Shown: positions 1-5,198 of the stretch, one piece after another | Layout of the letters: each line of letters opens with the position of its first letter | Position numbering within the stretch: position 1 is the stretch's first letter | Assembly (NCBI GenBank): GCA_021163565.1 | Contig: JAGGTT010000121.1 | Span: 1-5,198, forward strand | Direction: 5' to 3' | Source: Candidatus Tharpella sp. | GTDB lineage: Bacteria > Desulfobacterota > Anaeroferrophillalia > Anaeroferrophillales > Tharpellaceae | DNA length: 5,198 nt | Position numbers and translations under genes: made by a program | Notes under the pieces: generated by a model | The model's input: only the letters and a program-made list of their open reading frames with translations | Told to the model about the DNA's origin: nothing | Database searches by the model: none

Positions 1-1615
1 ATGCGGTTAAGACGATGAGTCCGGCATCGACGAAGAGTTTGGCGGTTTCGGCGATGCGGCGAATGTTTTCGACTCGGTCAGCATCGGTGAAGCCGAGATC
101 ACGGTTTAAGCCGTGGCGGATGTTATCTCCATCGAGAAGATAGGTGTGTTTTCCCAGGGAGTGAAGCTTTTTCTCCACCAGATTGGCGATGGTTGATTTG
201 CCGGAACCGGAGAGGCCGGTAAACCAGAGAACGCAGGGCTTCTGATCTTTGAGAGCGGAGCGGCTCTGTTTGTCGATGGTAATTGATTGCCAGTGGATAT
301 TGGTGGCGCGGCGCAGAGGGAAGTCGATCATTCCTGCGCCAACGGTGGCATTGGTAAAACGGTCGATGAGAATGAAGTTGCCGGTGTGTCGATTGGTGCT
401 ATAGGAATCGAAAGAGATGGCCTTGGTGGTGCTGATATTGCAGATTCCAACCTCATTCATTTTTAGGGTTTTGCCGGGCTCCAATTGCAGGGTGTTGACA
501 TTTACCTTATGTTTTAGAGTGCTGACCTGGGCCGGGGTGGTTGTGGATCCGGCTTTTAAGAGGTAGCTGCGACCGGGAAGTAATTCATCTTCATGGAGCC
601 AGACAAGTCTTGCCTGAAATTGGTCGGCATGGTTGGGCCGGGCCAGAAGAGTGGTCAGCATATCGCCGCGACTAATATCGATTTCATCTTCCAGGCAGAG
701 GGTTATGGCTTGGCCGGCAAAAGCTTCAGCCAAGTCGCCATCCATTGTGACAATTCGGGAGATGCGGCCAGATTGTCCGGATGATGGTACTACGACTTCA
801 TCACCGGGATGAACGATGCCCGAAGCGATGGTGCCGCAGAAACCGCGAAAATCAAGATTGGGACGATTAACCCATTGGATCCGCATACGGAAAGGTTTTT
901 GAGTAGTATCGTCGGCAATTTTGACAGTTTCGAGATAATGCAGGAGAGGGGTTCCCTGATACCAGGTGGTTTGAGAGCTAGGTTGAAGAATATTGTCGCC
1001 CTTTAAAGCGGAGATCGGGATACTGGTGATTTGCTTGAAATTTAATTCTTTGGCAAATTCGATGTATTCTTTCCGAATCGTTTCGAAACGTTCCTGACTG
1101 TAATCAACCAGGTCCATTTTATTAATCGCAACCAACACATTTTTGATTCCGACTAAAGATACCAGGTAGCTGTGTCGTTTAGTCTGGGTGAGAATTCCTT
1201 TGCGCGCGTCGATTAATATAATTGCAACTTCGGCAGTTGAGGCGCCGGTAACCATATTGCGGGTATATTGTTCATGGCCCGGGGTATCGGCAACAATGAA
1301 TTTACGTTTGTCAGTAGAAAAAAACCGGTAGGCAACATCGATGGTAATTCCCTGTTCGCGTTCGGCCTGAAGGCCGTCTAAAAGGAGGGCGTAATCGATC
1401 TCATCGCCCTGAGTGCCGACCCTTTTGCTGTCGACTTTCAACGCCGCCAGCTGATCTTCGAAGATCAGCTTTGTATCCCAGAGCAGTCGGCCTATCAGGG
1501 TGCTTTTACCGTCATCAACGCTGCCGCAGGTGATGAAACGAAGCATATCTTTTTCTTCCTGGGCTTTGAGGTAGGAGTGGATATCTTCGGCGATTAGATT
1601 TGATTGATGGGCCAT
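1..1615 (-). CDS. cysNC: Bifunctional sulfate adenylyltransferase GTPase subunit / APS kinase (CysN-CysC fusion), 3' end cut by window
   Basis: This enzyme couples GTP hydrolysis to APS synthesis with CysD, then phosphorylates APS to PAPS in the cytoplasm. The frame is open without a stop from the ATG at 1615-1613 to the window edge, giving 538 residues. The N-terminal GTPase domain shows Walker [10 protein letters not shown] (31-39), DTPGH (110-114) and NKMD (165-168), followed by EF-Tu-like beta-barrel domains to about residue 440. A CysC domain follows, with canonical Walker [10 protein letters not shown] (467-475), then the APS loop [16 protein letters not shown] and DRVENIRR. The fusion is usually about 630-640 residues, so roughly 100 C-terminal residues lie outside the window. 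The start codon overlaps the cysD stop by one base (TAATG), and a GGAGGG Shine-Dalgarno lies inside the 3' end of cysD, so the two are probably translationally coupled. Function is secure from motifs; the final CysC segment cannot be judged. Confidence 0.96.
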   Translation of the reverse strand, partial: MAHQSNLIAEDIHSYLKAQEEKDMLRFITCGSVDDGKSTLIGRLLWDTKLIFEDQLAALKVDSKRVGTQGDEIDYALLLDGLQAEREQGITIDVAYRFFSTDKRKFIVADTPGHEQYTRNMVTGASTAEVAIILIDARKGILTQTKRHSYLVSLVGIKNVLVAINKMDLVDYSQERFETIRKEYIEFAKELNFKQITSIPISALKGDNILQPSSQTTWYQGTPLLHYLETVKIADDTTQKPFRMRIQWVNRPNLDFRGFCGTIASGIVHPGDEVVVPSSGQSGRISRIVTMDGDLAEAFAGQAITLCLEDEIDISRGDMLTTLLARPNHADQFQARLVWLHEDELLPGRSYLLKAGSTTTPAQVSTLKHKVNVNTLQLEPGKTLKMNEVGICNISTTKAISFDSYSTNRHTGNFILIDRFTNATVGAGMIDFPLRRATNIHWQSITIDKQSRSALKDQKPCVLWFTGLSGSGKSTIANLVEKKLHSLGKHTYLLDGDNIRHGLNRDLGFTDADRVENIRRIAETAKLFVDAGLIVLTA

Positions 1616-2514
1616 TAGAAATAACCCTCCTGTTTTTTCTTTTCCATGGAGCCGGACTGATCATGATCGATTAGGCGTCCCTGTCGCTCACTGGTTTTGG
1701 TTAGGAGCATCTCCTGGATAATCTCCGGCAGAGTTGCGGCGGTTGACTCGACTGCACCGGTCAGAGGATAACAACCAAGGGTGCGGAAGCGAACTGATTT
1801 GATTTCTATCTTTTCGCCGGGAAGCAGTTCGAGACGGTCGTCATCAACGAGAATTAACATGTCGTCGCGTTTGACAACCGGGCGTTCTGTTGAGTAGTAA
1901 AGGGGTACAATCGGAATTTTTTCGAGATAGATATATTGCCAAATATCAAGCTCGGTCCAATTTGAGAGCGGAAAAGCCCTGATACTCTCTTCGGGGTTGA
2001 CTCTGGCATTGTAGAGGTTCCATAATTCCGGTCGCTGGTTTTTAGGATCCCAGCAGTGATCTTTCGTTCTGAATGAAAAGATTCGTTCTTTGGCTCGGGA
2101 TTTCTCTTCATCGCGGCGGGCACCGCCTAAAGCGGCGTCAAACTTATATTTATCCAGAGCCTGTTTCAGGCCCTCAGTCTTCATAATATCGGTATAGCGG
2201 GCTGATCCGTGTTTGAATGGAGATATCCCCTGCTTTACCCCATCTTGGTTGGTGTAGACTAAAAGGTTGAAACCGTATTTATCAACCATTTTCTGACGAA
2301 ACTCGATCATCTCACGGAATTTCCAGGTGGTGTCGATATGCATCAGGGGGAACGGCAGAGTTGCCGGGAAGAAAGCTTTACGCGCCAGATGCAACATTAC
2401 CGAAGAGTCTTTGCCAATTGAATAAAGCATCACCGGATTTTCAAATTCAGCAACGACTTCGCGTATAATATGAATACTTTCGGCTTCAAGTTGTTTTAGA
2501 TGAGTTAACTTCAA
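1615..2514 (-). CDS. cysD: Sulfate adenylyltransferase subunit 2 (CysD)
   Basis: CysD is the catalytic subunit of the heterodimeric ATP sulfurylase, forming APS and pyrophosphate from sulfate and ATP with the GTPase CysN. The 299-residue product is close to the usual length of about 300. The PP-loop reads SIGKDS (32-37) within [20 protein letters not shown]. The conserved [15 protein letters not shown] block is at 130-144 and [12 protein letters not shown] at 181-192. The C-terminus ([20 protein letters not shown] and the final EGYF) is typical of the family. The start is TTG at 2514-2512: AAGGA lies five bases upstream, no in-frame ATG gives a family-like N-terminus, and the resulting [20 protein letters not shown] matches the CysD N-terminus. 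It sits 69 bases downstream of the DUF2061-APS kinase gene and overlaps cysN by one base. All catalytic motifs look intact. Confidence 0.97.
   Translation of the reverse strand: MKLTHLKQLEAESIHIIREVVAEFENPVMLYSIGKDSSVMLHLARKAFFPATLPFPLMHIDTTWKFREMIEFRQKMVDKYGFNLLVYTNQDGVKQGISPFKHGSARYTDIMKTEGLKQALDKYKFDAALGGARRDEEKSRAKERIFSFRTKDHCWDPKNQRPELWNLYNARVNPEESIRAFPLSNWTELDIWQYIYLEKIPIVPLYYSTERPVVKRDDMLILVDDDRLELLPGEKIEIKSVRFRTLGCYPLTGAVESTAATLPEIIQEMLLTKTSERQGRLIDHDQSGSMEKKKQEGYF
1625..1630 (-). promoter_or_regulatory. Shine-Dalgarno of cysNC inside the cysD 3' end
   Basis: GGAGGG lies nine bases before the cysNC ATG and within the last codons of cysD (the final EGYF region). It is a strong anti-16S match. 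With the TAATG stop-start overlap, it points to coupled translation of the two subunits of one complex. Confidence 0.75.
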
Positions 2515-2583
2515 TTCAATCCTTAGATTTTATCTCTTTTTTACGGTTAAGTGACTTTTTACAAGTACAGCCAGTAATTTAAT
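2515..2583. other. Short intergenic spacer before cysD
   Basis: This 69-base AT-rich spacer separates the DUF2061-APS kinase stop (TAG) from the cysD TTG start. It holds the cysD Shine-Dalgarno. I see no convincing hairpin with a T tract and no well-spaced sigma-70 promoter, so read-through from the upstream gene into cysD is likely. Confidence 0.5.
2520..2524 (-). promoter_or_regulatory. Shine-Dalgarno of cysD that decides the TTG start
   Basis: On the minus strand AAGGA is followed by five bases and then TTG at 2514-2512. Another TTG directly abuts the AAGGA, but it is out of frame and too close to the site to be used. The placement supports TTG as the real cysD start. Confidence 0.7.
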
Positions 2584-3315
2584 CTATTTTTCGTTGATAA
2601 AATTTTCCTTCAGATAACAAATGATCTGCTGGGTTGATTCTTCAATTGTTGCTTTATCAACCTCAATGGTGATTTCAGGTTGGAGCGGTTTTTCATATTC
2701 AACATCAACTCCGGGGAAATAATGATATTCTCCTTGTTGTGCTTTGGCGTAGTGGCCTTTTGTGTCTCTTTGTTGGCAGGCCTCAACGGTAGTTTTCATA
2801 TAAACTTCGACGAAATTTGTGGCCTGGTTGCGGACAAAATCGCGGCTTTGTTGATAGGGTGAAACAAAGGAGGCTACCACAATGACCCCGTTTTTTTCCA
2901 ACATGGCGCAGAGATGGCCGGTGCGCTTGACGTGACGGTCAACCTCTGTTGGGGAAAAACCGGTTTCGGGAAACAGCGGCCGCACATCCAGGCTATCGAG
3001 GCGTTCGACCTTCAGTTTCTCTTTGTGTAGCTGTTGGTAAACCGCATCAGCCAGAGCTTTTTTGCCGGAGGCCGGGAGCCCGGTGAACCAGATAATAAAA
3101 GATGGAATTTCCTTTTTACCGTAATTAATTTTTTGCCAGAGCCGTTCGTGAAAAAAGTAAAGTATCATTTTGGCGATAACTTCAAGAAAACCAATGGTTA
3201 TCGCCAAGGCGAATTCACCGGTAAAAATGAAAACAATTATCGCTGTGGTTACTGTTGCCCAGGTACGCCAGGAGATTGCTTTGAAAATAGAGCGTTTTTT
3301 GGTTTCGTATTGCAT
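2584..3315 (-). CDS. DUF2061 membrane domain fused to a divergent APS kinase (CysC-like)
   Basis: This 243-residue protein has an N-terminal DUF2061 domain (about 5-62) with two hydrophobic segments (about 20-33 and 36-55) and the family ending FFHERLWQKINYG. A CysC-type P-loop kinase domain follows (about 71-240). APS kinases make PAPS from APS and ATP. Seen here: Walker A is GLPASGKK (79-86), with Lys86 where Ser/Thr is expected. The APS loop reads LDSLDVRPLF instead of LDGDNVRHGL, and the DRxENIRR block is replaced by VDRHVKR (125-131). The SFVSPY segment (149-154), RDTKGHYAKAQQGEYHYF and PGVDVEYEKP retain family character. The product is probably held at the inner membrane by DUF2061. It is encoded just upstream of cysD and cysNC, whose own CysC domain is canonical. 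Fold and family are clear. Activity is uncertain: it may be an active variant, have altered substrate use, or be a regulatory pseudokinase. No good Shine-Dalgarno precedes the ATG. Confidence 0.88.
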   Translation of the reverse strand: MQYETKKRSIFKAISWRTWATVTTAIIVFIFTGEFALAITIGFLEVIAKMILYFFHERLWQKINYGKKEIPSFIIWFTGLPASGKKALADAVYQQLHKEKLKVERLDSLDVRPLFPETGFSPTEVDRHVKRTGHLCAMLEKNGVIVVASFVSPYQQSRDFVRNQATNFVEVYMKTTVEACQQRDTKGHYAKAQQGEYHYFPGVDVEYEKPLQPEITIEVDKATIEESTQQIICYLKENFINEK

Positions 3316-3318
3316 TGG

Positions 3319-3346
3319 ATTATAGTTTTAAGTTTTAAGCTGTAAG
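3319..3346 (-). promoter_or_regulatory. Possible sigma-70-like promoter at the start of the DUF2061-APS kinase gene
   Basis: On the minus strand a perfect TATAAT (3324-3319) lies 16 bases downstream of CTTACA (3346-3341), a 4/6 match to TTGACA. The TATAAT ends only three bases before the ATG, so any transcript from it would be leaderless or start inside the gene. The absence of a Shine-Dalgarno is compatible with that. In an AT-rich repeat this could be chance, so confidence is low. Confidence 0.25.
3325..3339. repeat. Two-copy 7-bp tandem repeat (GTTTTAA)
   Basis: GTTTTAA occurs twice in tandem and is followed by G and a degenerate third unit (GCTGTAAG, to 3346). It sits just upstream of the DUF2061-APS kinase ATG and next to the GTCAA/TTGAC element. 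It is short and AT-rich, so it may be only local slippage. Confidence 0.5.
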
Positions 3347-3355
3347 AGATGGGCC

Positions 3356-3381
3356 GGGGGTCAAATCTTTATCCTTGACAA
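3356..3381. repeat. GTCAA/TTGAC inverted-repeat element, candidate dispersed or mobile-repeat end
   Basis: The plus strand carries a G run followed by GTCAA (3360-3364), a ten-base spacer ATCTTTATCC, and TTGAC (3375-3379), a perfect five-base inverted repeat. From general recall, sequences of this form recur around intergenic scars and REP-type transposase genes in Desulfobacterota genomes; this cannot be verified here. It contains the stop codon of the startless reading frame at 3361-3543. Confidence 0.4.
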
Positions 3382-3543
3382 TTTACTTGCATTAAGTTGG
3401 TTGTCAACTTCCCGGCGCATGGTTTCAATTTCTATTTGGAGTTTTTCATATTCAGCGATTTTGTGGCCGAGGATGCGGAACAGGGCCCGTTGCGATGTGT
3501 TGGAAGCGGCGGATGAGGGCCGGACATGTGAATTATCATGGTT
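3361..3543 (-). pseudogene. Startless 60-codon helical reading frame, probable gene remnant
   Basis: Between two stops on the minus strand lies a 60-residue open frame with no ATG, GTG or TTG near its beginning; the only Met is deep inside. The first part (SHVRPSSAASNTSQRALFRI) is low in hydrophobics. The second part (HKIAEYEKLQIEIETMRREV) is a charged amphipathic helix that could form a coiled coil. It begins eight bases after the ugd stop and ends inside the GTCAA/TTGAC element, which supplies its last residues and stop. I do not recognise the family. The helical pattern suggests a former C-terminal segment whose 5' part was deleted. The alternative is chance: the opposite strand is also open across this stretch, and 60 codons is short. 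Confidence 0.35.
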
Positions 3544-3550
3544 TCATACG

Positions 3551-4891
3551 TTACTTTTTTACTCGGCCGACACCAAAATACTCGAAACCTTCACTGCGAA
3601 TATATTCCGGTTCATACTGGTTTCGGCCATCAAAAATTATGGTCTGCTTCATGGTGCGGCGCATCGCTTCGAGATCAGGATTGCAAAACGGTTTCCATTC
3701 CGTAACCAGGAGCAGGGCATCGACTCCCACTAACGCCTCATACTGGTTGTTGACCAAGCGCAACTGCCCGGACTCAAGCCATGCTGCCGGCAGTTCTCTG
3801 GTCGCGGTCTCCATGGCAATCGGATCATAAGCCAGCACTCGGGCTTTAGCGGCGATTAAATCAGCAAGCAAAGTCATTGCCGGCGCTTCGCGAACGTCAT
3901 CGGTTCCCGGTTTAAATGCTAACCCCCAGATGCCGAAACTTTTTCCTGCCAGATTCCGGCCGAAACGTTTTTCCAACTGTCGGCTGAACCAGCGTTTCTG
4001 CTGCTGATTACGTTTTTCCACCGACTGCAGAACCTCCGGCGTAAAGCCGTGATCATGCGCCATGCGAATCAGAGCTTGTACGTCTTTAGGAAAACATGAT
4101 CCGCCATAGCCGCAACCGGGATAGATGAAGGAGAAGCCGATCCGGGCATCGGAACCGATTCCCCGGCGGACATTCTCAACGTCGACATCCATCAGTTCAC
4201 AGAGATTGGAGATTTCGTTAATGAAAGAGATTTTGGTCGCAAGCATGGAATTTGCCGCATACTTGGTCATCTCCGCATCGCGAACCCCCATAAAGAGTGT
4301 CCGCTCATGGTTACGGTTAAACGGGGCATAGAGCTGCAGCATAATATCCTGGGCCCGCTGACTTTCCGTACCGATTATAATTCGGTCCGGCTTCATAAAA
4401 TCATCGATCGCGTTCCCCTCTTTCAGAAACTCCGGGTTGCTGACCACATCAAAATCAACTGTGACCTGACGTTTGTCCAGCTCTTCCTGAATCGCGGCAC
4501 GCACTTTGTCTGCGGTTCCGACCGGCACCGTCGATTTATTGACGACAACGGAATATTCACTGATCAGACTGCCGATCTCCCTGGCAACCTTCAATACGTA
4601 TTGAAGGTCGGCGGCACCATCTTCGTCGGGCGGAGTTCCCACCGCAATAAGAAAGATATTTGTCTCTTTTATGGTGTCTGACAGCCGGGTTGTAAAGGCC
4701 AACCTCTTCTCGTCCAGGTTTCTTTTTACAATCACCTCAAGACCGGGCTCATAAAGCGGCAATTTACCCTGTTTGAGCACTTCTATTTTTTGCTGATCAA
4801 CATCAACACAAATAATCCGGTTACCCATTTCGGCAAAACATGCCCCACTAACAAGACCAACATAGCCGGTTCCAATCACTGTTAAATTCAT
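3551..4891 (-). CDS. ugd: UDP-glucose 6-dehydrogenase
   Basis: This enzyme oxidises UDP-glucose to UDP-glucuronate with two NAD+ in the cytoplasm, supplying uronic acid for polysaccharide or lipid glycosylation. The 446-residue length is typical. The N-terminal Rossmann domain opens with GTGYVGLVSG (7-16, GxGxxG). AVGTPPDEDG is at 83-92, KSTVPVGT at 119-126 and SNPEFLKEGNAI at 151-162. The catalytic cysteine is Cys266 within YPGCGYGGSCFPKD (257-270). The C-terminal domain shows GLAFKPGTDDVREAP (323-337) and ends with FDGRNQYEP and FEYFGVGRVKK. The ATG start gives the family's exact N-terminus; only a weak GGGA site lies four bases upstream. It follows the tail of a second nucleotide-sugar dehydrogenase by 170 bases, as in capsule and exopolysaccharide loci. 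All key residues are present. The sugar is inferred from the best family match; related GDP-mannose dehydrogenases are less likely. Confidence 0.95.
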   Translation of the reverse strand: MNLTVIGTGYVGLVSGACFAEMGNRIICVDVDQQKIEVLKQGKLPLYEPGLEVIVKRNLDEKRLAFTTRLSDTIKETNIFLIAVGTPPDEDGAADLQYVLKVAREIGSLISEYSVVVNKSTVPVGTADKVRAAIQEELDKRQVTVDFDVVSNPEFLKEGNAIDDFMKPDRIIIGTESQRAQDIMLQLYAPFNRNHERTLFMGVRDAEMTKYAANSMLATKISFINEISNLCELMDVDVENVRRGIGSDARIGFSFIYPGCGYGGSCFPKDVQALIRMAHDHGFTPEVLQSVEKRNQQQKRWFSRQLEKRFGRNLAGKSFGIWGLAFKPGTDDVREAPAMTLLADLIAAKARVLAYDPIAMETATRELPAAWLESGQLRLVNNQYEALVGVDALLLVTEWKPFCNPDLEAMRRTMKQTIIFDGRNQYEPEYIRSEGFEYFGVGRVKK

Positions 4892-5061
4892 AAATTCCCA
4901 ATTAAATTATTATTCATTGTAATCGAAAACCTGATAGCCACTCTTTTCGACCAGTTCATCGCGTTGGGCAATTTCCAGACCTGCCCGAACTACGACGGTG
5001 CCAATTTAAGTTTATTTACATTATTTGTTAGCAATATTAACCCTTCAACCCTGAAGCAGGA
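4892..5061. other. Spacer between the two nucleotide-sugar dehydrogenase genes
   Basis: This 170-base spacer is AT-rich except for the coding-like block at 4910-5005. Just after the upstream stop the minus strand can fold CTTCA-GGGT-TGAAG, but no T tract follows, so it is not a convincing terminator. No clear promoter for ugd is visible. Confidence 0.5.
4910..5005 (-). pseudogene. 31-codon C-terminal gene fragment upstream of ugd
   Basis: Between an in-frame TAA at 5008-5006 and tandem TAA TAA codons from 4912 lies a 31-residue stretch containing VVVRAGLEIAQRDELVEKSG and ending YQVFDYNE. There is no ATG, GTG or TTG at its beginning. It reads like a genuine protein C-terminus (amphipathic helix, acidic aromatic tail). 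Its base composition is coding-like, in contrast to the AT-rich sequence on either side. I infer the 3' end of a gene whose body was lost, its stop lying 18 bases before the ugd ATG. I cannot assign a family. A chance open frame of this length remains possible. Confidence 0.4.
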
Positions 5062-5198
5062 CTAAAGGCGGATGTCGCTCTCTTCTTGTTTGAGAATATA
5101 TTTCAGATCATAGAGTACGTGTTCGGATTTTCCCAAGGAGTGGAGAGTTTGGGCACCCATTTCAACAAATTGTCGATGGGCGACGGCGATGATAATGC
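5062..5198 (-). CDS. UDP-N-acetylhexosamine 6-dehydrogenase, C-terminal fragment (TviB/WbpA type), 5' part beyond window
   Basis: Only the last 44 residues are in the window, read in one frame from the edge to the TAG at 5064-5062. They include IIAVAHRQFVEMG, then LHSLGKSEHVLYDLKYIL and a final ESDIRL. This matches the end of the UDP-binding domain of TviB/WbpA/CapL-type nucleotide-sugar dehydrogenases, where the pattern is VAHxxF followed by a conserved VLYDVKY-like strand before a variable tail. These enzymes oxidise UDP-GlcNAc or UDP-GalNAc to the 6-uronate for O-antigen, Vi or capsule synthesis. Which substrate is used, and whether the N-terminal and catalytic parts are intact, cannot be seen. 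Its position just before ugd supports a surface-polysaccharide locus. Confidence 0.82.
   Translation of the reverse strand, partial: IIIAVAHRQFVEMGAQTLHSLGKSEHVLYDLKYILKQEESDIRL

Noticed and set aside
593..1006. Two plus-strand open frames of 63 and 65 codons inside cysNC
   Set aside because: Both lie antisense to the GTPase beta-barrel region of cysNC, whose minus-strand frame is continuous and family-like. No ribosome site or recognisable motif supports them.
1..1615. Possible frameshift between the CysN and CysC portions
   Set aside because: The codon phase at the GTPase P-loop, the mid-barrel region, the CysC Walker A and the window edge is the same, and no in-frame stop was found at the points read, so the fusion is a true single frame.
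1854..2123. An 89-codon minus-strand open frame inside cysD
   Set aside because: It is a shifted frame within the intact CysD coding sequence and is rich in residues typical of out-of-frame reading.
2550..2575. Possible sigma-54 promoter (TGGC and TTGTA on the minus strand) before cysD
   Set aside because: The spacing between the GG and the downstream element is about two bases short of the required arrangement, and the -12 GC is missing.
3375..3403. Perfect TTGACA on the plus strand as a -35 box
   Set aside because: At 17 bases downstream the sequence is TGGTTG, with no -10 match, and no plus-strand gene follows. It is better explained as one arm of the inverted repeat.
3401..3830. Plus-strand open frames of about 110 codons across the ugd 3' end and the spacer
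   Set aside because: They are antisense to the well-supported ugd gene, overlap each other in different frames and show no domain-like sequence. They look like by-products of ugd codon bias.
5036..5060. Hairpin CTTCA-GGGT-TGAAG after the upstream dehydrogenase stop as an intrinsic terminator
   Set aside because: The stem has only five pairs and is followed by mixed sequence rather than a T tract.

Overview
The window holds the interior of a surface-polysaccharide or sulfated-glycan locus from a Gram-negative bacterium. All convincing genes lie on the minus strand, so transcription runs from base 5198 towards base 1. Gene content (two nucleotide-sugar dehydrogenases, CysD, a CysN-CysC fusion, and a DUF2061-APS kinase fusion) and residue usage suggest a Desulfobacterota-like or marine gammaproteobacterial genome. 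That placement is an inference from gene content, as no taxonomic marker is present.

Layout in transcription order: (1) 5198-5062, the C-terminal 44 residues of a UDP-N-acetylhexosamine 6-dehydrogenase of the TviB/WbpA type; (2) 5061-4892, a spacer holding a 31-codon open stretch with no usable start that looks like the tail of a lost gene; (3) 4891-3551, a complete UDP-glucose 6-dehydrogenase; (4) 3550-3316, a spacer with a 60-codon helical reading frame lacking a start, a GTCAA/TTGAC inverted-repeat element and a small 7-bp tandem repeat; (5) 3315-2584, a membrane-anchored DUF2061-APS kinase fusion with an abnormal Walker A motif; (6) 2514-1615, cysD, starting at TTG; (7) 1615-1, cysN fused to cysC, overlapping cysD by one base (TAATG) and running off the window.

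How the genes work together: CysD and the GTPase CysN make adenylylsulfate (APS) from sulfate and ATP, and the CysC domain fused to CysN phosphorylates APS to PAPS, the universal sulfate donor. The dehydrogenases make UDP-uronic acids. Side by side, these fit supply of activated sulfate and acidic sugars for a sulfated, uronate-containing polysaccharide, although no sulfotransferase or glycosyltransferase is inside the window. PAPS for cysteine synthesis is the alternative role for the cys genes.

The most notable item is the second, membrane-tethered APS kinase. It is encoded next to a canonical CysC domain but has lost the Walker A Ser/Thr and several substrate-loop residues, which suggests a changed or regulatory role. 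The two spacers look like scars of gene loss or mobile-repeat insertion.
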